Shown piece by piece: positions 13,301-26,119 of a stretch of 64,000 bases of DNA. This DNA is from Hirudo medicinalis (lineage: Eukaryota; Annelida; Clitellata; Hirudinida; Hirudinidae): the NCBI GenBank assembly GCA_011800805.1, contig MPNW01000321.1, forward strand, positions 57,501-121,500, read 5' to 3'. Positions within the stretch are counted from its first letter, which is position 1. Each line of letters opens with the position of its first letter. A model generated the notes under the pieces. It was not told the DNA's origin. It saw only the letters and a program-made list of their open reading frames with translations, and made no database searches. The translations under genes were made by a program, and so were the position numbers.

Positions 13301-16300
13301 CTTCTTTAGAGGTTGCCGACGATGGAAGGCTGACACCGATCTTGTAAGATCTTTTGGAGGTGGATATTCCATTTGACGCCTTGCAGACGATTTCCATAGG
13401 AATGTTGACATCAAAACAGGATGCAAGGAGCTCATTTTTAGATGATTTGAAGTTGCAGATGCTATTTTTGGCTTCGAAGGGTCGATCGTTCTCATTTGAA
13501 ATTTTCGTGTCGTTGACGAACCATTCCATGTACAAATTTGTTCTTGAGTCAGTTCTAGCCTGACAAACCAGTGTTTTGTTAGCTGTGTTTCTGGCAATGT
13601 CCTCCGCGCTCTCAACTACTGCTAATGACGTGATTTTCGTTGGTTCTGCAAATAAAGAAACATTAATTTGTGTCAATTTCATCCATATTTCTATAAATTC
13701 CAGACATCTCAGCTTAACAATGCGAAATATAAATTCATTACTCATTGTCTAATGAATTCGTCGAAGGCTTACTGAATACTTTCAAGTAGGAATACTCATT
13801 AATTTCTCCGTGGGGATTTGTGGCCAGGCACTGGATACTGGCGGTGGAGTTCTCAGTAACACCAAACAATGTTAATTCGCTACCAATCGACGTTTCTGAA
13901 ATGCTTATCTTGTCGCCTGCAAAAAATGTAAAAAAAATACAAATCTTTTACAATCCATTCTCAACAGCTGTGATTTTAAACTAAAATTATTTAAACTATT
14001 ATTAAATGAAAAATGTAGATACTTTCACATTTCATATTTTCATAAATATTTATAAAAAGAACCTTTTTTGCATAAGCAACAAAAATATATAAAACATCTC
14101 ATGCGATGTTCTCAACGAAACATGTTCGCATTAGTCACTTCCATAAACAGAATTCTTTAGAGGAAACAGAAGACTTACTGTTGTCGACTGTAGTTCCATT
14201 AACGAACCAAATTGACGTTGGCCTGGGATCACCTTTGTATTTGCAGTGGAATGTCACATCTTCACCCTCCGTGACTCTCTGTGGATCCATTCTTTCCAGA
14301 AAATACGGAGGCTCTGGCCAATGGAAAACGCTTAGATAATTTATTTCAGTTATTGTTGTTAAGTGAATTCAAAGGATGGTGCATTGGCATAATGGCATGT
14401 AATGATGACGTGTGATATAAAATTATATTATTATTTGCTTACCTTGTACTATTAACCTGATCATCTTGTAATCTTCGCTCCCTATTCCATTGGAGGCCAC
14501 ACATTTGTAACTTCCATCATCTTCCTTCTTCACATCTTTTATGTGCAGTGTCATGTTTCCATCATGCAGCTCGTATTTCTCTCTAGCATGAAGAGGAATT
14601 GTAGAGTCTCCCTTGTACCAGAGCACTCTAGGTTCAGGCCTAAAAAAAAATCGAAACTTCTCTTTTTAGAAACTTTGTATATTACCGCTCAACTGAGGCC
14701 AGCAATCGGGATGCTGAGACATTCTCACTTAGGAGTCCATGTAACCATGGCTCGCAACCTAGCTCTCATCACTGCATATTCTATTAACGCCTATTGATCC
14801 ATATGCATTATGTAATACGAACAATTCCATTAACTCTGTTACATAATCGAACTGTTTTTATTGCATGGAAGCTCTACTTCCTAAACCGACTTACCTGCCT
14901 CTGAAGAGACACTGCAAAATTGCCAAATTCTTGGTCACCGTGAATGCGGTGTCTTTGTGGCCGACGTTCAAAGATTTGACTGCTCTGGGCGCCGGTATTC
15001 CACCCGGAGCTATATTAGTAATATTAACATGACATTAATATTAGTAAAGCTCACTTATTAGTTTTTTTAATATTAAAAATATTATCTCAGCAATATTAAA
15101 TATTGAATAAATTATTTTATTAAATATTAAGCGTTGAATATATTAAATAATGCATCAATAAATTCAATGTTGGATCAATACGTGTGAGTAAGACAGGGAA
15201 ATATCGACCTTCTTTAGGCGTGACAATCAACAAGGTTGGATTGTCAAGCATTGTCTCCCCTAGGACCTCGTTGCGTACTTCACAGGAGTAAGTGCCATTC
15301 ATTGCCGGAGAAGCATCGAGTACCACGAGAGATCCTAGAGAGGAATTTAATTATTTGTGATTAAGAACTTTATTATTAAGCCATCAAGGATGTTTTTAAG
15401 CTCACCGTCAAGAGATTTAACCATCCCTTCGTTTTCGGATAGATATATCATGCCACCGTCAGTCATTTGGTTCCAAAGGACGCTGGATGGATCAACCTTG
15501 GGTATGCTGGATTGTATGTTGCACGGCATTGTCACTTGGTCTCCTTCTTCGTGTGATAGTACCACTCTTTCTGTGTCACGGTTTTGGACTGAAAAGAAGC
15601 ATTTAAAAGTAACCTTAACATTTAAAGAAATTCAGAGTTAAATGCAATAATAATTCAATGCTGAAAGCGGTGTTTTGTCTTTGAATTAATTTTCATCGAC
15701 AATTTTAAAACTATCCTGAGTTTTCAAGATAAGCATAACATTAGAAAGTAAAAAATGATAATAAAATTGTGGTCATAAATGGATAAAATATTAATGATAA
15801 TAATAATATTACAAATCTTATTCATCATAGGTTACAGCTGCACCGAAGATGACCGAATGTCATAACAGGATCCAAGCGTCAATTGTCACTCACGGACGTC
15901 AATAACTGAGGCCAACAATCAATTATCTACAGCCCACAATCAACAGAACATTTAAGAAAGTTAATGACACTTCTTCACAGGTAATTGTTATGTTTACAAA
16001 AAGAAATTATTGTATATATTTGTCTAGTTCCAATGGTTTTTAGCCAATGACGTTGTCATAAGTGAACCAGCATTTGAAGCTTCATAGGAAATTTTTGATA
16101 TTTTTTTAAAGAAAGAGAAAGAACAACATTACGTACATGCCATTTTCCAAGTAGACTTAGGCGTCTGAGTCTTTCCATAATCATTTTCGAGTATTGCGTA
16201 ATACGTTCCCTCGAATCCGTTTGAATTAGTTACTTCTAACTTGATTTCATTTTGTCCCTTTGCGATGGAATGTTCGCTACAATTTCCCTCCACCTTGCAC

Positions 16301-17357
16301 CACTTCAGCCTTGAGAAAAACATGATTCATAGGAACGTGATTTGCTAAGATAATCGCAATGCTTTGTTATAAAATCCCAGATACTTTTTTTCTGTGATGT
16401 TCTCTGTGAAGATGCACGTGTACTTGATTTTGTCCCTTGAACCGTAGGCATGGATCCAGGAGTTGTGGAAAGGATAAAGCTTAGCTCTCATGCCTTTCTG
16501 AGTGAAATAGCTTTCGCGGAAAAATGGCGGAATGCCATCTAGAATTAAAATCTCTTAAAATTAATTTCGATACTTTTGTATCATTTGAAACGCTTATAAC
16601 TTACCATTGGCAGTCGTCTGGTAAATTTGTGTGAATTCAGTATTTAAAAGAGTGTCTGCAGTTCTTGAACAAATGGTGATGTTGAGTGAGCTCCCTAAAG
16701 AACCGTTCAACCAGAGAGTCTAAAACAAAGCACAAGTTGTGTTAGTCGCGGTCTCTGATGTCCACAGCGCTATAACTACGTGACTAATATTATTGATATC
16801 AACTAAATGTTATTATTTCAGTGAAGGAGTAAAATATCTACTTCAAACCAAACAAACATTCTGAGGAAACAAACTAGTTTTTATCCTAGTGTCCCATGGG
16901 AAAGAAAGTCCTTCCCAAAATTCGTGGATGTAAAAACTTAATCGAACATATATTTAGGACGTCTGTATGTTTACCAATATAAATATTATGCATAAATACA
17001 AAAGCGTGACAAATAAATATTCATAAAATTCTCCCCAAAAAATTAACCAACATACCGCTGATTTGTTTTGCAAAAGGACGACTTCATTGAAGAATACTCC
17101 CTCTGAAGAATTACATTGAGATTCGGTTGTAACTACGAAGTGGCAATTGGGGGACTGACTTTCATTTAATCTCAGTTGGATGACGTTCTTAGAGATGAAG
17201 TCCACGTTGGAAATCAGGCAAGCGTCCAAGTAAAACGCTACAACATCGTATGAAATCGTCGAGAAGATTTTACAAAAAAGAAAAGATTATTCATTTACTC
17301 ACATATGAAATTGAATGCCAGCAAGATGGAAGCGCATTCCTTCACGCGATTCATCAT
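10302..17357 (-). CDS. Receptor tyrosine kinase, six Ig domains, MET/AXL-like kinase
   Basis: Twenty exons join in phase into 1019 codons plus TAA: 17303-17357, 17056-17237, 16605-16719, 16385-16538, 16137-16309, 15406-15588, 15209-15334, 14895-15009, 14443-14639, 14179-14313, 13773-13916, 13283-13645, 13033-13206, 12330-12443, 12142-12222, 11776-11960, 11376-11485, 10938-11100, 10711-10847, 10302-10455. The start gives a signal peptide ([18 protein letters not shown]). About six Ig domains fill residues 19-647, each mostly split over two exons, with Cys in contexts such as GTYSCEV, GSYKCVA and VTFHC. A single membrane helix lies near 656-676. The kinase has P-loop GNGHFG (742-747), VAVK (K767), HRDLAARN (860-867), DFG (880-882), paired activation-loop tyrosines (892-893) and [19 protein letters not shown] and FTTKSDVWAYG resemble MET/RON and AXL kinases, but MET has no such ectodomain (Sema, PSI, IPT). 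The tail after the kinase is short (about 20 residues). By family it should bind an extracellular ligand and signal by autophosphorylation. The donor at 12142 (GTTCGT) is weak. Confidence 0.9.
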
Positions 17358-19580
17358 CTTCAATAACTCATCATTTAAAAAGCTAAATAAAGTTCAAGAC
17401 GCACGCTGTATTGTTTATAACATTGTAGAGAGTTGACGCTTAATTGAAGGATGATGAACGAATAATGACAGTTTTAATGTGCGCAGATGCTCTTAAGCTA
17501 ACAGGATGCGAACTAGCGATCTTAATTGTCTCCTTGGAACAATTACATGTCGATCATGCAGAACTGCTCCTCAGGTCAGCACCAAGGATGTGTTTATGTA
17601 AGGCGCGAAAATACGAAGCATTTTCACATTTGCTTTCATCCGTTGACGCTTATGACGCTTCTTATGGATGCTTCTTGTGACCACCAGTGCAGTGATGATG
17701 CAACTTGTGCTTTTAAGTTTTATGTGATGTGCAGACTGTGAAGAAGTTGCGAAGATCTAAATGGAAATTTTCAAATAACTTCCCAAAATCGTCTGGAATG
17801 ATTTCTTCTAAATCAAAACACCTCATTTGACATGACGGGTGTTTAAAATAATTGTTTACAGGAGTAAATCATTAGCCGCCTTCGCGTTAATTAATATTCT
17901 CACGTCCTTTTCAAAACGGTTATAAGGTAGTTATTAATCAAATTAAGATAAAGCGGATTTTATAACATCGATGGCATCATTTCAAGAAAACATTAATATA
18001 AAAATGAAGAATTTTTCATAAAATTGAATCCAATAAATAACTGAATTGATATTTTGCAGCAATTTAAATAAGTTTTAGTCTCTTTAACCGGATGCGGCCA
18101 TTTTGGTTGATCAATCATAATGGGTTCCTCTGCTCCGCTCTGCCTCCTGCTTTTGAACCTGGGTCTGGTTTTGTTTGCAATGATCTCCACAATACAGTAA
18201 TTTAAGTAATTACATAAATTATTCATGGCTGTGGTGTCAAAACATCGAGGACCTTCATGTGCAGGGTATGAGAATACATTTAGAATTACATTTTCACGTT
18301 GTTTAATATAATTTTTAATGCTTCGTTATAACTTATTTATATTATTTATTTACTAAAGCGAAGAAGTGAGCCGCATTTGGCAAGCAAAAAATGTTAGATT
18401 GCATACAAAAAACGTGAAGTACCAAGACCATATTTTAGCCGAAGGATTGGCAAATCTTAGAAGAGCCAGACACATCCTTTACCTAATCGTTCTATAAGAC
18501 TTATACTTTTTTTTAGATGCTAAATGTACTTTTTACTCAGAATAGCGGAAAGATGGTGCTCATGGGGTTAGGGGACGAAGAGCGTTCCGAACTACAGCCC
18601 AGTTCTACTCGGTGTTCTTCCACTCCGTATACCCTAAACTTTTAGTGTCTTAAGGTGAACCGGCCATCCCATCCGCCAGTCAGGAGGTGTACTTCTCGCG
18701 TCGCCTAGGAGTTCTGAGATCCTCGGAATGTCTGGAGGAGGCTGACTGATCAAATTTCCGTTTCATTTTAATTTTGGACCCGCCGGAGCATTGCACTAGC
18801 GGAGAAACCAATCCCTTTCCAACACAACAGTAGCATCATGGTACGCACAAACAAATGCATAAAACAGTACTTGTGCAAGTGCTAACGATTATAAGTTTTG
18901 TTAACTGTGTTTGAAAATATAAAATATGTCAAGATAACTTGTATATTTATTTAATATGACTGTTTAACAAATGTCATTAAAATCTTTGCATAACACGACA
19001 TGCTTTGCATACTTACATTCAAATTTGATTGATCGATCGAGTGATGAATGATCTGTTTTCTCACCAAATGCATTTATCTTCGGGGACCAACTTTTATTAA
19101 ACTGAAACCACACAAATTTTGTTAGACCTCCGACGATCCTGGGCACATTCACAATGGAAGAGCTTCCTTGTGACGTAGTAGCCCTCCTGACATTTCTTCT
19201 GGTCTGCCGGCCACTAAATATGTTTTTATTAGCTGGTTTTATTTTTATTTTTATTTATATATTCATTCTTTTATTTTATAATCGATTGCCTTTTGAGTAC
19301 TGTTCTGGTTTGTTACAGTGCCTTGACATCCGAAATGGATATATAAAGCGCTTTAAATATCAGCTTATTGTAATTGTGAAGGAATGGGAAATTAAAAAGC
19401 CGTAGTAGACCTTCATAATGACCACGGAAGGCCATGTCTGGCAGACCTGAACTGAGGTTTGAGTTGGTAAAATTGTATTAAATGTGGAAAAGAAATAGTG
19501 CAACTATAGTTGCTGTAGAATTCGATAATTGAAGTTTTACCCAAATTAGTTTCTGCCTGTGCAATCATTCATATTTAAAT
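17358..19580. other. Intergenic, upstream of receptor kinase
   Basis: This should contain the promoter of the minus-strand receptor gene, but no TATA box or clear initiator stands out. Open frames at 17444-17741 (plus) and 17993-18226 (minus) are short, and I see no family resemblance. A moderately GC-rich patch lies at 18540-18860. Confidence 0.4.
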
Positions 19581-19583
19581 GCA

Positions 19584-19760
19584 TGCAGGTTGGCCGAATG
19601 GGTTGCGTTCCTGCATGCAGTCATAATGGCAACAGTCGTAATGTGTTCATAACCCAGACTGCACCGCCAGGGAGCGTCCTCGGCTAGGGACGCTATATTT
19701 AAGGTAGAATGATTAAAAAGTGCCTTCACATCTTATTCGGATATATGAGGCACTCAAAAG
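19584..19760 (+). mobile_element. tRNA-derived SINE, copy A
   Basis: It begins GCAGGTTGGCCGAATGGGTT, which matches a pol III A box of Ser/Leu-tRNA type. A decayed B box follows (GTGTTCATAACCCAG), then CTGCACC, which can pair with the 5' end. The tail carries a small hairpin (GCGTCCTCGG...AGGGACGC) and the module GTGCCTTCACATCTTATTCG, which is shared with the copies at 34178 and 48490. Confidence 0.75.
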
Positions 19761-20169
19761 ATCGGCTAAATACAAAAACAAAGTGGTTGATTACAGGAAC
19801 ACAGTAATTTTAAATGAGTTGGCATTCAAACACAAGTCATTTTCAATGTATGAGATTCAATTTTAAACCTTTAAATAGCTATGGAAAACAGTGGACAAAT
19901 TTTTCAGAATAGATGGATTGATTGCTATCAAACTTCATGGTGGAATATTTTTTTTACAAAATGAGTATTTAAGACAGCTTGCAGTTCATAATAACCTTCT
20001 ATTTGCTGTAATTTCAAAATTTGTAAAAGAATGAGCCGACGGACATACACACCTGCAAGTCTATTACCGATTGTAATTTCTCTACATTTGCGAATAAAAT
20101 ATATTGATAAACGATATGCAACAATAAAAAATAAATTTATTTAAATTAATGAAATATGTTTACATATTA

Positions 20170-20765
20170 CATTGAGCCTAAGCATGACTTCAATGCGAGA
20201 AAGCAGCTCAAGAGTTGCGCTGGGCCATGAAAGGCTTTGGTGAGTCTTTTTTCATCATGGTTGCTGACCTTGAGCATTCATCTTCATGCCCAAAAAGGTG
20301 CTGTGCACAGTTTTATAACCAAATATCCTCAATGCTTAGATAACGTATTTTACGATAACGATTTCAAATTTAGGCACAAAATTCTTGTGAGTCACAGCAA
20401 CAAGCAAAGACAAGAGATTAAGGGAATGTTCAAGGCACTCTTTGGAAGAATGGGTTTATAGGAGAGAGCATTACAGTTATTTATTATTTGTAATAATGTA
20501 GCGTGATAAATATTGTAAAGTATGGATCTAAATCACGCATTTAACCTGCATTTACGTAACGTTGAAAAATATATTGTCAAAGTTTTTAATTAATTAAAGC
20601 TGATTTTAAATATTTTAAGTGCTTGGTAAAGTTACGATTGTGATTTAAAATTTGTTGCTTAATTCGTCTATTCTTCATTAAGGATTCATTATAGATGACC
20701 TGAAATCAGAGCTGAAAGGAAGTCTTGAAGACTGCATCATAACCAAAACCAACCGGCTGATTTTG
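20170..20765 (+). pseudogene. Decayed annexin copy (first repeat only)
   Basis: Three blocks match exons 2, 3 and 4 of the annexin gene that follows. 20170-20238 resembles exon 2 and ends in the same KAMKGFG donor context; about 20370-20455 resembles exon 3, with its 5' part lost and the donor after FGR changed to ATGGGT; about 20690-20765 resembles exon 4 and stops matching after EDCII. Exon spacing is similar to the intact gene. No initiator exon and none of the later exons are seen, and the frame is broken. It is an unprocessed relic of a tandem duplication, because intron remnants remain. Confidence 0.8.
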
Positions 20766-21020
20766 TGAAAGCAGGCAAGCTCGCTTATCCGCCAGAAAAG
20801 CCGACAAGCGAACTCTCTTAATCTTATAAGCAAAACAGTAAGCCGGTCCACCGATTCATCTGGCAAGCAAGCAAACCAGCCCGCGAATCCACCGGCAAAC
20901 CCTGCTAGCCTCCCTCCCGGCTGGCCGACGGGCCTGCCAGCAATGCAACTAAGCTCACAAACTGTTATGCCAGCATATTGATAAGCAAGCCTGCAAGCAA
21001 AGCTGAGAGGCTGCTCAATT
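20765..21020. repeat. Cryptic GCAAGC/CCGGC-rich repeat
   Basis: Starting where annexin similarity ends, the sequence becomes a GC-rich patchwork of GCAAGC, CCGGC and CCACCGGC words with rough 8-16 bp periodicity, ending near GCAAGCCTGCAAGCAAAGC. It looks like a degenerate minisatellite. It breaks the relic annexin inside exon 4. Confidence 0.55.
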
Positions 21021-22260
21021 TATCTGGAAACAAGAAAGGAACATTTATCAAGAAATACAAATTTTACTTTTCAATTTACTTTCCTTAAATACCTTTCCTT
21101 AATTTACATCTGTGGAGAATGTATTATAGTATCTAATCAGTCATATTTAATGAACACAATTAAACTTACTTATTAAACAACACAGACATTGAACACTGGG
21201 CCGCCGCCTTTAAGACTATTTTACTTAATTACTAAACATCGCGACACCTTATTTAATTAGTTAGTTAAAGCCTATTCAAATATCGGAATTTCATGCAGCT
21301 ATTTGTCCAATAACTCCCAAGTCTAGCGCATATTGTGTTTCTACAGAAAACCAGATAACGTCAGGATGTTTTACTTAACTGTTTTTAATCGGACCACTGA
21401 TAAAAATTTGTACAAAGTTTTTAATTTACGATATTTGAAATGGTAAAAGCATTTGTGTATTCGAAAAAACAATTTATTTGGTTACCTCATTCGGTTTGTG
21501 CTTTCCGTACAAAGATACTGCTGGTGGTCATTTCGCAAATTAACAAAATATTATATTAAAGCAAGACAATTAAAGTAAAAGTTAATTGTTAAACTTAAAA
21601 AATATTTTACATATTTAAAAACATCCACACTTCCTCTAACCAAATTGTCTTCCAAATTGGATATTTTTAAAGTTTCTCTATTTTAATTAATTCGCTTCTT
21701 CCATATTTCCACATATTTCGATCAGTCTATTTTATTGAATTGGCTCCTCGGTTTTCTACTCTAAGAAGTGGCACTTATTCTCATTTTGTATTTATTTAAG
21801 TACTTATTTTTGTACTTAAAATATTTGCATATTCAAAATAATTGTTATAATTATTTTTTAATATTTTCGGCAATCGAATGTTTAATGCTTTCGCTTTGAT
21901 GCGACTCCATTAGGAGTTCAAATCCTAGCCTTTTGCAGGAGTTTCTATAACTAATTAATATCAATTTTTAATTTGTTATAACTAATTAAAAATTAATTTA
22001 TATATTAATTTCTGATATTGATTGAGCCAATCTAATTATTATAATTTAATTAATAATTAATTAATTAATTTAATTTAATCAATAACTGTGAAATTAATAT
22101 CCCATTTAATATTTATATTTAATAATAATTAATAATTACATACGTGTTATAAATGTAATAAATTCATTTACATTAATGACATGTCAGATTGTACGGTAAG
22201 CGAGGTGGGCAATGACTTTAAAAGCGGCTGACTGAGGAGGGGTTCGCGACTGCGACACAC
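21020..22260. other. AT-rich intergenic DNA with ATT microsatellites
   Basis: No gene is seen. (ATT)n tracts lie just downstream of the next initiator exon, in its first intron at 22347-22425. A tRNA-like fragment with B box GAGTTCAAATCCTAG lies at about 21885-21960 and resembles one at 27010-27075. Confidence 0.5.
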
Positions 22261-22265
22261 TGCAA

Positions 22266-25200
22266 ATGGCTGCGGTGAGCTATTTAGTTTTTATTAGCTG
22301 ATTACTAAATCTGTTTGACTTTTATTTTAACTACTTGTCGTCAACATTATTATTATTATTATTATTAATTATTATTATCACCAGAGATAGCAGTTATTTT
22401 ATTATTATTATTATTATTATTTTCACAATATTTTAAGTCAGAGAGTCATTTCAGTAATCATAGATTTATTTACTTTTATTTAATTTCATTTATTTAGATA
22501 ATTGATATCTTTATCCTTCAAAATTATTGATGTCAATATTAAAATTCTAATCTGTTTTAATTATTGGTTTTTTTTTTTATAAATTAGATTGTCCCTAACC
22601 ATGCCTTCAATGCTGAGAAAGCAGCTCAAGAACTGCGCAAGGCCATGAAAGGCTTTGGTGAGTCTTCTTTAATCATGTTTTCTGTCCTTGATCTCTTATC
22701 TTCCTGCATCTATTGAGCAGTTACAATTAACACTGACATTTAATAATTAGCAATAAAAATTACAATTTAAGAAAAGTTTTGTATTTAGATGATATATTTT
22801 CTAATTTAGGTGCTGATGAAAAGGCTATCATCAACATTCTTGTGAGTCACAGTAACAAACAAAGGCAAGAGATTAGGGGAAAGTTTAAGGCACTTTTTGG
22901 AAGAGTGAGTTTATAGGGGATGTTATAATCATGTGGTCTTTTTATTACCTTAAGTGTCTTGACATGGATAATTGGATTATCAGCAAAGAATTTAATCTTC
23001 AATTTATATAGATAAAGGCAAATATAAGGAAAATCACACTGAAATATGATGATGTCACTTTTAAATCAATTAAACATGCTTTTATTAAAACATTCATCAT
23101 TAATGATTAATTTGTGTTTTTCATACAATTTTTATTGTGTCTTTTTTTAAAAAGGATCTTATAGATGATCTGAAATCAGAGCTGAAAGGAAATCTTGAAG
23201 ACTGCATCGTTGCCATGATGTATCCTCCTACAGAGTACCTGGCCAGAGAGCTCAGAAATGCCATGAAGGTCTGCTTATCAAATGCAATGTAAAATGTCCC
23301 CAAAGACTTTCAAAATTGCATAACAATTTTAGGGTGTTGGAACTGACGAAAAAGTTCTGATTGAGATTCTCTGTGCCAGAAATAACAGAGATATTAACCT
23401 ATTGAAACTGGCATATAAGACCCGTTAGACACATTTCTTGACATTATCATGCAATTGTTTTTGAGTCGATATTTTACTATGTAAAGTTAATCTTATGTTT
23501 GCAATGTTTGCTATCATTTTGATAATTGTTGCTAATATCAATAATACTGTTACATTATATTAGCTATAGAAATTACTATCAACTTAATAATCGTTACATA
23601 GCGATTATTTTAAGTTAGTCAGTATTTTTTCTGTGGATGAAATTCATGTAATTGGCAACAGACTTCAAAGGGGACTTGGAGAAAGACATTATGAGTGAGA
23701 CCAGTGGTCACTTCAAAAGTCTCCTTGTGTCGCAGGTCAATGCAGGCCGTGATGAGAGTACCACGGTAGAATATAAAAAGGTGGAACAAGATACAAATCA
23801 GATAATTGCGGTTGGTTCTCCATTTGCTTTTCATTCTTAATTACTGCTACATATTTTTAAATTGGATTGTGTATTAATTGCTGGAATTTTTTTGGGTATT
23901 GAAAATAATGGCGCTGCTTGGACAATTTGTTCAGTTGCTCAATTTAAGCTCGTGAATAATCTTAGCTCGCATCATATGAGTTAATTGCAAGGTAAATAAC
24001 GATTTGGTCACAGATACATTTTAATTGCATAAGTGTATTCGTTGATGACCAGGACACAAAGTGGGAAAGTTATTGTTACGTTTTCGATTACGACCTCCGT
24101 TATTAATAATAACTAATAATTGTTGGGACATTAATTATAGTGAATTAAGTACAACTGAATCATCATTCAAAATTACCCGTGATTCACCAAAGATAATAAC
24201 CGTTGCCATTAGTTATCAACTATTAAGTTTTGAGTCATTTTCAATGCGTTATTCACTTAATTAGTTTGCTGATAAGTGTAGCAAATGAGACGGACATTTT
24301 CATAAAAATAATTTATTCCGCTTTTCTTCAATTACAAAATTAATTGGCTCAGCTTTTTAAAACAAATTAACAATCTCGGATTTTATGATTTTATTACCTG
24401 TTAAACTGGTTTAAAATATGTAATGTGAGGTTATTTCAAAATGCCATTTTATTATTTTAATGTTCATTTTATTATTATTCTCCACATTTTGGTATAAAAA
24501 ATATTATTGAATTACGAAATTCATTCAACAGGCAGGTATTGGTCAGTTGGGGACAGATGAGGCTGTATTCAACATGATCTTATGCTCAAGGAGCTTCCCC
24601 CATCTAAAGGCAGTGTTTCGTAAGTACAAAGATGTCACCCTCAGAAGCATTTCTGACAGCATCTCCAGTGAGATGAGAGGAGACCTGAAGGAAGGCTTTC
24701 TTACCATTGGTGAGCCACTTGGTATTATTTAGGAATTTAGCGCATTCTTAAATTGCGCTGATTTAAACTGATATTGAGACATAATGTGCAGTTATTCTTA
24801 GTATCACATGTTGAATTTTTCTCTTTTAAATAACTATTACCATTTTAACACAATTTAAGCTTACATTTAAAATTCAAAAGTTGTCGTTCTTGTGAAATTA
24901 TTTCTTTTTCTGTTTGCAGTTGATTTTATTGAGGATCCCATAGGATACTTTGCAGAGAGACTTTACAAGAGCATGAAAGGTATAGGAACTGATGATAATA
25001 CCCTCATTAGGGTGATAGTCAGTAGATCTGAGGTGAGAACAGCATTTTATTCCAGTACATTATTGTTCTTATAATGTCATTAGTGCTACCTTGTAAATGT
25101 AAGTTAATATATGTAACTTAAGACTTGTAGCTGTGTTAAAGAAGGTCAGAAGCAATATCATTTTGGATCACCAATTTAGACAATGAATTCCCAATTAAAT

Positions 25201-25341
25201 TTTTTTTAGATTGATCTGATGGATATCAAAAAGTGTTTCCAAAAGAAGTATGGCAAATCCCTTAAGGAATTCATCGAAGGAGACTGCAGTGGCGATTACA
25301 AGAAGCTCTTGCTGGCCATCCTTCGTGAAAGTGATCAATAG
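22266..25341 (+). CDS. Annexin, four repeats (316 aa)
   Basis: Nine exons join in phase into 316 codons plus TAG: 22266-22274 (only M-A-A), 22588-22657, 22810-22904, 23155-23268, 23333-23423, 23662-23810, 24532-24709, 24920-25032, 25210-25341. All four annexin repeats are present. Their calcium-loop motifs are KGFGADE (about 23-29), KGVGTDE (about 96-102), GQLGTDE (about 180-186) and KGIGTDD (about 255-261); the first has Ala in place of the usual Thr. Annexins bind acidic phospholipids in a calcium-dependent way on the cytosolic face of membranes; there is no signal peptide. The N-terminal head is short (about 10 residues). Donors GTCTGC at 23269 and GTTAGA at 23424 are weak, but phase and comparison with the paralogue support them. 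The nearest AATAAA is about 235 bp past the stop. Repeat order and length are typical of the family. Confidence 0.92.
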
Positions 25342-26119
25342 ACTGTACTAGCTGACTAATCAGGAGACAGTTTTATTTAAGTATTAGTTATTAATTATTA
25401 AAAGTTTTTAAATATTATTATAAGTTTATGAATAATTACTTTTTAGTCTGTTTTCCTTCTTCGATGTTTGGCCTAAATTAGGCTATCAAAAAGTATTAAA
25501 TGGTTTTTGTTAGTAATTTTTTGCACATTTGGGTGAAATACTCCAGCTTCTCTAAATCATTCTCTAATTCATACCTGAATAAAAATAATAAGCTTAAAAA
25601 AATGTGTGATCTTTTAATATTTAAGTAATTTTCACTACTTTGGCATCCAGGTTATAAAATCGCTATATTTTATGCCAAAATTGTGCGGTGTATTAAATTT
25701 TCTAGTAAATTACCGATTGTTCAAATGGTAAAAAAAATATTCTTAAGGATACTCTTCCGAGGCATTTAAAAAAACTGACTCGTAAACACTCAATATTGAA
25801 GTTATTTAAATTAGCAAATGGCTTAGAAATGTTCGTCAATGGACTGAGTTAATTATTTAGTTTGGTTAAGCGAAAAAGAAATAAGTAGAGAAATGTTGTC
25901 CTGGAGGTGTTGATACAACCACCTTTCGAATTAGTTGCTTATGTCTAAGTTGTACTTTTTTTATAATAGGTTTTTAATATTAATATCTGTTAGAATAAAA
26001 TTTAAAAAAATTCAATAACAAAAACGACACGCGAAGACATTTGATCATCCAGGTTGAGCAAACAAGAACTATAAATGCGGCTGACTAGCACAGCTCATTG
26101 CAAGTGCTTTTGAGTAAAG
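25342..26119. other. Spacer between the two annexin genes
   Basis: It holds the 3' UTR of the first annexin and the promoter and 5' UTR of the second. AATAAA-type signals occur near 25577-25585. Just upstream of the second start the text AAATGCGGCTGACTAGCACA resembles the same position before the first gene (AAAAGCGGCTGACTGAGGAG, about 22220). This shared short element is likely core promoter or 5' UTR kept after duplication. Confidence 0.55.

Noticed and set aside
19154..19405. Plus-strand frame with a hydrophobic Phe/Ile run, as a small membrane protein
   Set aside because: The hydrophobic run comes from TTTTAT-type low-complexity DNA; no start context, splice partner or family support.
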